Made by a program: the position numbers and the translations under genes. Source: Hyphodiscus hymeniophilus (lineage: Eukaryota > Ascomycota > Leotiomycetes > Helotiales > Hyphodiscaceae). From it: a stretch of DNA of 64,000 nucleotides. The notes beneath the pieces are model-generated. The model ran no database searches and had not been told where the DNA came from. It saw only the letters and a program-made list of their open reading frames with translations. The stretch lies in contig VNKQ01000003.1 of NCBI GenBank assembly GCA_016508695.1, positions 1,860,001-1,924,000 of the forward strand. Direction: 5' to 3'. Below are positions 10,852-21,848 of the stretch, in pieces (position 1 is the first letter of the stretch; every line of letters begins with the position of its first letter).

Positions 10852-12323
10852 ATGTCGACTACCGTGGATAAGGTAGATCTCATTCTAAGCATCCTCAAAT
10901 CCAGTGCTAACTACCCCGCCACAGATCAAAGGCATTGAGGAAGAAGTCAGCTCCCCTCATTTACTGGCTGTCTATATGCTAATCCTCTCGCAGATGGCCA
11001 AAACTCAAAAGAACAAGGCCACATCTTTCCATCTGGGACAACTCAAAGCCAAACTCGCTAAACTAAAACGGGAGCTCTTAACTCCAACGTCAAGTGGAGG
11101 AGGTGGTGGTGCTGGATTCGATGTCGCAAGGACAGGTGTAGCCAGTGTTGGATTCATTGGCTTCCCATCTGTGGGAAAGAGTACGCTGATGAGCAAACTC
11201 ACTGGGCAACATTCCGAGGTCGCAGCATACGAGTTCACAACCTTGACGACAGTGCCAGGTCAAGTTGTGTATAATGGGGCAAAGATACAAATGTTGGATT
11301 TGCCAGGTATCATTCAGGGAGCCAAGGACGGAAAGGGAAGAGGTCGACAGGTTATTGCTGTGGCGAAGACGTGCCATTTGATTTTCATCGTCCTAGATGT
11401 CAATAAACCTTTGACCGACAAGAGAGTTATTGAGAACGAGTTGGAAGGTTTCGGTATCCGAGTCAACAAGCAACCTCCGAATATCGTGTTCAAGAAGAAG
11501 GACAAGGGTGGAATCAGCATTACAAACACGGTCCCTCTGACCCATATTGATCAAGATGAGATTAGGGCTGTGATGGGCGAGTATAAGATATCTTCAGCGG
11601 ATATCGCAATTCGATGTGATGCGACGATCGATGATTTGATTGATATTCTGGAAGCCAAAAGCAGAAGCTATATTCCAGTCATCTACGCGCTGAACAAGAT
11701 CGATGCTATTTCAATAGAGGAGCTGGACTTACTCTACAGAATTCCGAATGCTTGTCCGATATCCTCTGAACATGGCTGGAATATTGACGAGTTGATGGAG
11801 CAAATGTGAGTGGACCACCTCCTCTTTGCGTTGTTTGGCCAATGGAGTTGTGCTTTTCTCTCTGGATCATTCACACCTCTAGAATGTCTAAGACGCATTA
11901 AACATTGATGTGATGCAAATGAGACACTTTTGCTATATGTCTCAATGGCTGTATGCTAACCTTTCGATAGGTGGGACAAGCTTAATCTTGTAAGGGTTTA
12001 TACAAAGCCAAAAGGGAAACTCCCTGATTACACTGCACCTGTCGTGCTACGCTCCAATAAATGCACCGTTGAGGATTTTGTAAGAAGTATCCTTCTGATT
12101 CGCTTCCATGCATCCAATGACTGACTGATATTCAAGTGCAACGCAATCCACAAAACCATTGTCGAAGATTTCCGTCAAGCTATTGTTTATGGCAAATCAG
12201 TCAAGCACCAACCCCAAAGAGTTGGCTTAAGCCACGAACTAGCCGACGAAGACATCAGTAAGCCCTTCGTATGCTGTGTTTGACCTCTTACTGATCGTCT
12301 CAGTCACCATCATCAAGCGATAG
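10852..12323 (+). CDS. RBG1: Developmentally regulated GTP-binding protein DRG1/Rbg1
   Basis: There are six exons: 10852-10872, 10925-10945, 10994-11805, 11971-12079, 12137-12257 and 12304-12323. They sum to 1104 nt, or 367 aa, the same length as human DRG1 as I recall it. DRG GTPases associate with translating ribosomes, helped by a DFRP partner. The protein opens MSTTVDKIKGIEEEMAKTQ and has the P-loop GFPSVGKS at residues 70-77, the DLPG switch, the [16 protein letters not shown] segment, NKID for guanine specificity, and a C-terminal TGS domain. The first two exons are only 21 nt each. Intron 2 (10946-10993, GTCAGC donor) is 48 nt, divisible by three and without a stop, so its retention would insert 16 residues. 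Confidence 0.96.
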
Positions 12324-15300
12324 TTGAAGTGTAGCAGAGCAAACGGCTTCACGAATGTCACAAGAATAGCCGTGACAATACCCAGCTTCAAGCTTTCAGA
12401 GCCATTCGTGGAAGCCTGGACCTTCATGCCTGTACGGTTGACCCTGACCTATCAGCACCGGCACGAATCAAAAGCTGCTGGACACGGCGACGTCTGTAGT
12501 CAGAACGGTCTGGCTTTATGTAGATAATGCAGCCCTTGCAGACCTCGACTGTATCTTTTTCGATGGAACACGACTCACCCGACCTTCAGACGGCCAAGGA
12601 AGTGGCGCTGTAGCGCGAATGACCCCAACCTTTTCCATATATGCGCGCTGAAGATGTTGGAGATTATCGTTGGTGATGTTCCTAAGCAAAGGAGAAAGGC
12701 AGACTTGAAAAATATCGATCAAAATTCCAAATTGACCCTAGCTGGTCTGTCTCTCGCGCAAAGTCCCTTGTTCATTCAACCCAGAAGTCGTGGGTGCGCT
12801 GAAGCTCTCAATTCTCAAGTCGAGTCTTCAGATTTGTATCCCGAACAAGCCATACCTGACAAAAGTGCATTCAAAAAATTCCCAGTCACGCTAGATTTAC
12901 GGCATACACGCTATGGATGATCGAACGTGCATAACCGAACAGAGATTTCCATGAAGATGCAATCTATGGAGTGCAGAACGCATCGCATCGCATCATGCCA
13001 TCATGGCACATCGTGTCAGCACAGACAAACGGGCCATGGCGCGCTCGGCGCTTAGGTCCGCAGCACTTGCAAAACAGTGTACACAGTGAGGGAGAGGCCA
13101 TGGGGTGAGTGAACCCTGCTCAGACTTCAAATTTGTTTGGATGGAATTTCGGGGGTATTGTCCCGAAAATTCTCGTCCAATCAATAATCCAAATTACCAC
13201 TCTCGCCATTGATTTGTGCCCAGTCCACCTTTGAAAACGCTTCTCGTACCGCCGAGAAAGTCAATAATTGCCCTTCTGACACAGAACAGAATCGGCGAAA
13301 CGTTCGGACTCCTCTCGATGGTCCGCTCCTGCATTACTTAGGCGTGGGCGTTGAGAAGGAAGGTTTCGTGAAGCTTTGGATCACCGTTACTCAAAGATTA
13401 TGAATGCTTTTTTCCGAGTCTGGGCTCTGAACATCTCAAAAAGGCAATGCCCCGGTCCGTCTCATTTCGGCTGCAACCCAGTGGTTCTTCTCGAAACGGT
13501 GACATACAAATGAAAGCAGACGGACTCTGACGGAAAGCATTACCAGGCGACGAGCCTGACTGTGAGCATCCAGTATCAGAAAATATGATAAATCCGCGTC
13601 TGAATAGGTACGAAGCTCTTGGTCTTCTGTCTTCGCTTCCATCTTGATACATTGCCGAACGATCTTTTACCACTGCTGTCATCTGCGTCCTGGTGACACA
13701 CGTCGCCCTCGTCAACCCACTACTGATCCCCAGTCTCCTGAGGGAGAAGCAGGGAGGAGAGAAAGGTCGAGGATCGTTGATCCCAAATTGGGCAATAGAC
13801 CAAATCGGCTGGTGTGGTTTTCGTGCGATTTGCTCGGAAACCTTTCCTCAAGGCTCCGGTCTGGTTGCTGATCCTCCACGGGCTGGGTAAACTATGCTGT
13901 CGTCGGCAAAAAACTGCCAACTAAGTTCTAACTAGTAAGAAGTCTCAAGGGAGGGATGATGGGATCTGATAGTCAACGGTATCTTCGCCTGAAAATCTCC
14001 GGAGCATCAATCAAATTCTCGTTGGAGATAATAATTGCTTTATGAGACGGGCAAGCATCCCAGAATCGACAGGCACGGACAAATTGGAATCGTAGATGAT
14101 GTCCCCCGGACGAGGATTGCATCGCTTGGGCCGCCTCAATTCTCGATCCACCACCGCCTTTCTGTATTCTGTCCAATTGACTTCCTTGGTCAAAGCCTGC
14201 CCAACCTTTCCCAACCTCCCAACCTTCACGATTGAGCAAGTGTTGAGTGCTGACAGTCGACATCGGCCAACTTGACCAAGCCCTGCGGACGTACGTCGAA
14301 TAACTATCTCCGCCTTGGAATTGGAGGCCAAAGGAGTGGCTTTTTGAGGCCGGTCATTTGCAGTTTGGGGGAGGAGTGCGAAGTGACGGAAGAAAGCCTC
14401 GTGGGGATCCAACGGGACAGGATAGGGCATGGTGAAGAAAGGAACGGGCCATGCTCGCCCTGGACCGAGTGCCTCAAGTGGACTCTGTCGCGAGCTCTCA
14501 TCCCATGCCGCGAGACCTGGCTAATAATGATGCGCATCCCTCGATTCTGGTCTGGCATTGGTAGCAGCAGCCATTTCAGTAGGTAGCCCGGTGCTTGAAA
14601 AATAAATACTGTGAATCCTTTTCGAGCGACTGATCTTCTGCGATAGTGGATCGGGACCATATAGCGGTCCGGCGAAATTCGAATGTACGGAGTAGACGAG
14701 AATGTCTGGTTCCCGTTTGAGCGACTAATTGATCTTCAGCAGCGCTCGATCAGTGGAGCAAGATCATCTGGTATCGCTCTTCTCGTCCGTCCCTCGGCGC
14801 TCTCGCCCCTCCTCCCTCCAACCCCGGGATCAATCACCAAAACCACAATCCAACTTCTCGCCCAGAAAGGGAAGATCTCAGGCGCGGAAGTGGCCCCCTA
14901 TTCTCACAGCCCCCAGTTTTGCACGATTATTGTCGTTCTCGTTCTCACTTTACCCTTCTCGATGGGTTGGGCCCCGGTCTTCGCATCTACGGACTGTATC
15001 ATCCATCCCATACGTCTGCGCTGCACTGCGAGTCTGCGACTACTATCAACCTTGCCAGACCAGGCTGGCAGGCTGCCCCCCCCATACGCACCTACGGAGG
15101 TATGCAGGCCACTCGACACACAGGCTACCCTCGTACCCGCGCTCCACAACCTGAAGGCTTGACTCGGCATCCAGTCACTAAAGCCACAGCTTCTCCGCAC
15201 ATGTAGTTCCTTCTTACCCTGCCGACCTTTTCCCCCGTACCCTCTCTAGTACATACATCTCTGTGCTCTTCCGGCACTCAAACTTGCTTCGACGTGCATA

Positions 15301-15588
15301 TCCTACTTGCCTTTATGCTGTTTGCGCGTTTAAGCATTTTTTGCGCCCGACTCGACTCGACCTTTTCCATCTTCCAACACACAACGGCTGCAGCTGAGCA
15401 GCAGGGTTCATATCTTGACGCCGCAATCAGGAACCATTGCTTATCATGCATGCAGTCTGCCGTTCTTGAGGACTGCCTTAGCCAGGAACACCATCAACCT
15501 CTACAGATACGCCTTGCTTGCGGAAGGAATCTTCGAGGCTCAATTACTATTGCCTAACCTTTGTCAAAGCTAAGTATTCATCTGGAGA
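12324..15588. other. Long upstream region of the CENP-B-like gene
   Basis: About 3.2 kb lacks any protein-like frame; the short ORFs have no recognisable domain. The 3' end of DRG1/RBG1 must be at the left. The right half is pyrimidine-rich and probably contains the promoter and a long 5' leader of the gene at 15589, including an upstream ORF at 15315-15557. Long leaders are usual for fungal regulators. Confidence 0.4.
15315..15557 (+). promoter_or_regulatory. Upstream ORF of 80 codons before the CENP-B-like gene
   Basis: An ATG at 15315 opens MLFARLSIFCARLDSTF and stops at 15557, 31 bp before the main ATG. It has no recognisable domain. If the leader is unspliced here, ribosomes would meet this ORF first. 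It could also be spliced out. Confidence 0.35.
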
Positions 15589-17431
15589 ATGCACGATTCC
15601 CTAATGGTTCAAATCGGAATGGACGAACACCACAATGGACACGAGAATGGCTTTGGAGTCAACAACGAATGGGGCGACATGAGCAATAGCATGAGCAATA
15701 GCTACAGTTCTTCACAGCATCAATCACCAATATACGAACATGGAGGATTCGCGTTCATGCAGCCAATGCAACACGGATTACCCACGGAATCGTCATTTAA
15801 TTCCCAAAGGATGCCGGCGCCGCAACCAGTCCATGGTTCGCATCAAACGCACCAGCAGTTGCTACCCCTCATCATGCCTAGTCATCCCACATGGCCGAGT
15901 ATGTTGACACATCCGTCGAGTTATTCGAGTCCTCCACTTGCAATTCCAGCGTCAGCGTCAGCGCCTCCTTTGGTTAAAGGAAGTGCCCCTAAGCTACCGG
16001 CAATTCATTCCACTCCGTCCCCACGGAAGACACTTACGGATAGCGACAGAAGGCGCATGTGTCAGTACCATGAGGATCATCCAACAGTCAAGCAAACTGA
16101 AATCGGAGGTGAGAAGAGAAGTCTCAATGACTGCAAGTAGTTTTGCTGACCGATATTTAGCGATGTTTGGTGTTGAACGAAGGTATATTTTGTTGGTCCC
16201 CATGCTCACCTTTCCTTGTTAATATTGCAATTTCAGTACCGTGTCGAAAGTTCTCCGTCAAAGAGAAAAGTATCTCTATCCAGAGGATCGCAGCTTGTCT
16301 CCCGTCAAACGGGCCAAGGGAGGAAAATTCCCTGATATTGAGAGAGCTCTCGCAAACTGGGTCAGGAGATCGCAAAAGGAAGGTATTCCATTGACGGATT
16401 CTGCTATCAAGGAGAAGGCTCGATTCTTTGCGACGACCGTGGGCCCATCTGAGAGCCATCTGAAAACGAATAGTGCCAGCTGGCTCGAGAAATTCAAGCA
16501 AAAGAATGGAATCGGAGCCGGAAAGTTGATGCGAAGAGCCTCTGAGACCAACATCTCAGACAGCGGCTCTCTCAATCCGGATTCAGCAGCAGAATCAGCG
16601 GTACAGACTCCAAATGGTATTTCCCCGGTGTCTTGCAGCGCTCTTCCATCCCCTTCGCCGTTATCGGCATCAAAGAGTGACGAGGACCTGAAGCATGAAA
16701 GTTTGAATGGGTATTTTGCTCAAGGAAATGGAGGATACAGGCACTCGAACTCTCAAAGTACAACGTCTTTGTCCAGCGCTTTCACAGATACTGCTCCATC
16801 TTCGTTCTCTGCAGGACCGACTAGCCCAACAACCCCTTTTGCGTTCTCCCCTGATGGAACGACAGGCTCTTGGATGCCCTCACAACACTCTCGACTTCCT
16901 CCACCGGGGAACAATTTTCAGAGGCCAAGAAGCCAAACTTTTCCAATGCTTGGAATCGATCCGGCATTCATTTCCTCGCAAACTCACGAACCTTCCACCC
17001 CGAAGTATCTACCGGTGACAGCACCATCTTCAGCTTTGGACTCTCCAATTCACGAGATGCCTCCACCGTTTGGAATACACTCAGCAATTTCCTCCCCACC
17101 TCTGCATCACAGTAGTAGCAATGGCTCAATGGCACCGCCATCATCGACCACGCCAATTACTGGTCTCCAATCACCGCCCGGATCATCAGCACCCGGCTCT
17201 CCGACTCCAGACGATGCTCGGCGAGCTCTCGACACGCTTCTGACCTTTTTTCAGCAGGCACCCAACGGTCTAGTTGATCAGAATGATTACATGACAGTTC
17301 TCAAACTGACTGAGAAGCTACGACTACAAACGAGCAATGGCCCTCTTCCTGGAGGACTCCACCGAATCGCTGAGCAGGACGGCGAGGTCTCCGCGCCACG
17401 AATGGAACAATCCATGAGCGCTGGCTGCTAG
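15589..17431 (+). CDS. CENP-B-type helix-turn-helix DNA-binding protein without transposase core
   Basis: There are three exons, 15589-16108, 16161-16182 (only 22 nt) and 16237-17431, giving 578 aa. Residues about 147-197 form a first helix-turn-helix, including QTEIGAMFGVERSTVSKVLR, which the micro-exon completes. Residues about 210-272 form the second, CENPB-type module (FPDIERALANWVRRSQKEG to WLEKFKQKNGI). The rest is Ser/Pro-rich, with a short helical stretch near the C-terminus (ARRALDTLLTFFQQ). The paired modules are those of CENP-B and pogo/Tc5-type transposases, but no DDE catalytic domain follows. It is therefore probably a transposase-derived transcription factor or chromatin protein. 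The in-frame splicing through the motif supports the model strongly. The target is unknown. Confidence 0.88.
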
Positions 17432-18212
17432 TCCTCTAATGTCGCGAAACCTGTACATTCCACATATTCCTTTCAGCCCTGTCCTTACAAGCATCACCAC
17501 CATCAACAACATCACATCAGCTGGCGTTCTCTGCTTCACCATTGTACATCGGCGTTCCTGTCGCCTAGTCCTCTTCTCGACTATGTTCTTATTTCCAATA
17601 TTTCGTTCTATTCGAAGTACCATATACTACTACTCTACAGCGTCCTTCTCTGGGGTTGCAGGCTGGCAACAGAGGGCGTGGATTCGGAAAACCATCATAT
17701 ACCCATCTATACATCCTCCGCTCGCGCGAACCTCTTACCTCATTTCTACGTTTTCAGGTTCTTTCTGTGTTCTATTTAGGCACGATTTCTTTGTTTCCTT
17801 TTATATAAAGCGCGCGCATTTCTGATTTGCGTTGTTCATATTATGAGGATTGGAGCAACCGAGTCGAGCTCGGGGTTTAGGGTTCTAGGATCTGGTCGTG
17901 ATATTGGTATTTTGCGTTGGAGTCTGGGCCTCCCATGAGGCTTGGGCGGGGTTTACGGCCTCTTGAACAGGGCTTTTGCAGTATTTTGGCAAGGAATAGG
18001 GATTGGTACAGGCAAAGAGAATGGCCTGGCTTGTATGTTGCCTTCAGAGGCAATGGCCAGACCGATTGTGGGAAGGGTTATGATCATTTGTCAGGCAGAC
18101 TCTTAATCAAAGGGCGGCCCGTCTGACTTCGGGAGGCCCCTTCTGAAAACACTCATCCAGCGCGCAATGGTGATTATGTGGTTTGTGAAGGTCGCCGATT
18201 CATCCGTTACAT
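17432..18212. other. Convergent 3' region
   Basis: This 781-bp stretch lies between the stop codons of two convergent genes and should hold their 3' untranslated regions. I see no supported gene; the frame at 17439-17825 is hydrophobic but unrecognisable. Confidence 0.45.
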
Positions 18213-20865
18213 CTAACTACTTAGCCGCTCTTCCAAGAGCTCCTCGACCCCCTTTTCAGCAAGTTCAGGTATTAAGCGAACGATGATCAGCTCAACGACT
18301 CCATATAGCAGATGCTTATTGCAGTAACTGTCTCCGAATATATCTAGAGCATCCTCAACCTCCCTGACCCTCCTCTCTATACCAGGTCCGAAATATACGT
18401 CCTGGATCTTGGCCGGTATGAGGGACAGAATCGCCTGAGCGCATCGATGTCGGATGAGGACCTGCTCGGACGCAGAAGGAATAGTCCGCGGTGGAGCGAG
18501 GGTATTGTTGGGGAAAAGAGCAGCGCGTGCAGTTCGCAGCAGCGTGGGCAACAGTGCCAGATCCAGCACGTGTGCCTGAATAGCATGGGAGAGGAGTCTG
18601 GAACGTGGAATGATCAGCCAATGCAGCGCATCAGGGAGAGTTTCCGAACGCAGACGCCACAAAATACCCGACGGCGTAAGCCATGCAGTGCCCCCAAGCT
18701 CCACGACTTCATGTAAATTGGGATGTGGTATTTTATGCAACGGACTGCAGCTGCCCCCTTCGAATTGACAAGGAAGGGTCCGAAAACGGTAGAATTGGTA
18801 TAGTTCAGCGGTCTGGATGAAGATGGCCTCAAAGTTCGTGCGGGCACGAGGCGGAAGTATAATGATTGGGTGAAAATTAAAGCTCTTTTCAAGCTCCATG
18901 CGGGAGGAAGGTGCGGTACGACGCGAAGCAAGCCGGACAAGAGGCCCTTGCAAGTATAACGCCGGGCGCGTAAAGAAGGCTGTCGTAAGGCTTGCTTGAA
19001 TCCTTAGGCCAACATGGGCTTTGAAACAATAACAGGGGTGGGAATGAGCTTTATGCAGACAAGGTATGAATTCGTTAAATGATGCAAAAAGCGAGTGCTC
19101 TGGGATGATTGGAAAGCGAATTGGGCTTGAACGTTGGGCTGAAATCGCATGATATAATTGCACGCAAAAGAAACAGCCATGCTCAGGGTGGGGTCAGGAA
19201 CTGGGTAGCACGGCATGACACTTTGACAATGCACAATTGATCTGCCAAATGAAGATTTGAGGGTCCATATGCAACTCATCGCCCGAGCTTCCCGTATCCA
19301 CACCCGTTGATTTCATGCTCATGTATAACGATAGTGGAAATCAACAACCTTGAACGAGATCATGAAACTACTTGGTTTCTGAAATGTGACTGGGACAATG
19401 CAAGTCAAGTGATCATAAAGTTATGCGGTGTGATGTAGATAGTTGGCGCTTGGGCAACCTCTGGAAAGGTTTCAAAGTAACGAAAGCCAATGACTTACTT
19501 ATCAATCATCCCATCCGTACCACCAACTTTTCCAGGCCCTGCAACGGCTCCCCATTGAAGCATCGATATTGTGGCGTACAGCCACGGCATGCGAGCTTCT
19601 AGATCGATCAAATTGGAGACACAAGACCATATCTTCATCTTGAGAATAGGCTGCTTCAATGGTGGTGTACGACCTTTGGAGGTCGTCGTAGTATTCGTCA
19701 AACTCGGCGGCTCGACATCATCCTTTGAATGGGCCGAACCAATTATCTTCATCGAAGGAGCAATACGAGACGGAAGAGCGGAGGATGTGGCGATAGAAAT
19801 GATCATAAATCGAACCGCGGTGAACGCAACAAACACATATTGGAGCACGAGCCAGAAGGTTTTTTGGATGGAGTGTGCGACCTTCCAGCCTTTCCCAGTT
19901 TTCCTGCTTATGACTGAGGGTGCAGAATTTACGAGGTCCGAATTCGACCTGTCAAGACGGACTTGGGCCTTCGACTTTGGCAGCTGAGCTTGGATGACCT
20001 CCGCAATTTTGGTGATTCCCTCCCACAATAGCCACGGCTCAGAAGCCTTCCCGCCAATTCCACCACCCAATATCATCTCTGAGAAGATCTGCCCAACAAG
20101 GGCAGTCAAGCAGTCATTCTCCAAATCTTCCGTAGGTAAGAGGACGGCCAAGACGCCTTGGACTAATAATTGCCTGTAGGCCGCCTCGTTTTCAACCTGC
20201 TCTTGCACTGCATATTGGACCGTCGAATCTGGAACCGGAGATAATGCTGGAAATGGCCAAAGGGAATGATATATTTGTCGAGGATCCGATTCGAAAGGTG
20301 GAGGGTGTAGAGGATACTGGGATGCTCGATATGCTGCACGATTCTATCAACATCTGCTTCCCACTCCGAACGTGACAGATCACATACCTTGAACATGAAC
20401 ATCCAATAAGTCTGGTAGCTCATCAAAAAGTACGCTTTCCAAATCCACCTTTCTCAGCCGTTGTTCGAGAGCTCTTGTGCAATGCGCAATGATTTTCACC
20501 ACCTCCTCGACAAAGACATGATCAGGGGTAATCTTGGTGTACCATGTGTGCACGAATTCCCGTATAATGATAGATATAAAGGCGTATAGCTGTAGATCCA
20601 CCTCATTGCTACTCGTCAAAGGCGGAAGGAGTTCGTCGATTGGTGCTGGACTGCTTCGGCCTTTGTCTCCAAGCTGGGAACAGAGTGTGCGCCGGATCAA
20701 GAATAGAGTCGCTCGTTCGGACAGCGGGTCTATAGAGGGTAATCGGGCATTCTGGCGAGACAAGGGAGTCGGAAGTTTCGAAGGCGGCTCCTTAGATGCA
20801 GATGCCGACTGTGAAGATATGTTGGAAGTCGCGAGAGCTTTCAGTCGTGGTTGAAGGCGCGACAT
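18213..20865 (-). CDS. PXA-domain membrane protein
   Basis: There are three exons, 20865-20388, 20333-19499 and 18597-18213, giving 1698 nt and 565 aa with consistent phases. The N-terminal half is a PXA (PX-associated) domain at about residues 50-250, with YRASQYPLHPPP, the block RQIYHSLWPFPALSPVPDS and the block ENEAAYRQLLVQGVLAVLLP followed by TEDLEND. A single hydrophobic segment of about 25 residues follows (around WLVLQYVFVAFTAVRFMII). The C-terminal exon is helical and begins LLSHAIQAHVLDLALLP. PXA domains occur in sorting nexins and tethers of the Mdm1/SNX13 type, so a role in endosomal or ER-contact membrane traffic is likely; this copy has no PX or RGS domain. Intron 2 spans 19498-18598 (901 nt), far longer than its neighbours, and carries a long in-frame open stretch next to exon 3. 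Confidence 0.88.
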
Positions 20866-21848
20866 TGAAAGCAAACAACGGCACGGGTGGCCTTCTTTTT
20901 AAACATCTACAACATCTTTAGCTCTCTAGCTACAAATTAGCAAGCTAGAGTTCGTGATTTCCGTGACTGAGCGGGTTGGCGGTATCAATATGAGGCTGAA
21001 TGCTAAATTGTCATAGAATTGAGATTGTAGCCCTCTTCCTTACGCTGCGAGGAATAGATACCTGAATTGTGCCTGGCACCACGTTTAGCGAGGGGCTTCG
21101 GCTAATCAGAAGCCCTCAAAAAGTCCCGTCATCCTGAAAGATTCTCAGCCTCGTCACTTTTGCGCCCCCTATTTCATCCGCTTAGACATTTCCTTATACG
21201 AAGATGCACACACCCCTTTTCTCGGTCCAGAGCCAATACCAACTGTGTGAAGCTCTTCTTCCAGTCGATTCTTGAGAATACATTTTCCCGCTCCCGTCCA
21301 GCTCCCACATGCAGAGATCAAAATTATATCTGCTGAGTCATGAGCCACATTACTCAAAATCTAAGCTGAGCACAGCGGTCCCAAATGCAGTGAATCTTTG
21401 ATTCACTAGTCATAAATATATCCATTTCATCTACGCCATTCATATACACAAGATGCCCCCACCATTTCCACCCATCAATCACGCAGACTGTCCCGGAACT
21501 CGCCATCTCCATCTCCATCCCCATCTCCATATTTCTCTGATGCTAAAACAACGAAAGCATTCTGCTCTCGATCAAAAACTTTGAGCATGTTCGCTCTGCC
21601 TCCTCGGGGTATAATCATGCCTCCGCATTCATAAAGCGTGAAATCTAGTCTTCGTCTTTTCGTGTTTCCAAAAATGCACCACTCTCTGTGCCCTTTCCAT
21701 CCTTCCATCAAACATCATGCAATGCGTCGTCCGCGTCCTCCTTCTCAAACACGACATGCCCTCCAATTCCTCCAAATATCTAGCTCGTTCTATGATGGCC
21801 AGCAACCTGTACGAGAAAACGCGAGATTTCTCCTTGCCTCAATAACCC
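20866..21848. other. Spacer between PXA gene and PAS kinase
   Basis: Both flanking genes are on the minus strand. This stretch holds the promoter of the PXA gene and the 3' untranslated region of the kinase. It includes a short CCATCT repeat (21503-21530). No supported coding frame is seen. Confidence 0.45.
21503..21530. repeat. CCATCT hexamer repeat
   Basis: Four to five imperfect CCATCT/CCATCC units in tandem. This is an ordinary microsatellite in the kinase 3' flank. Confidence 0.6.
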
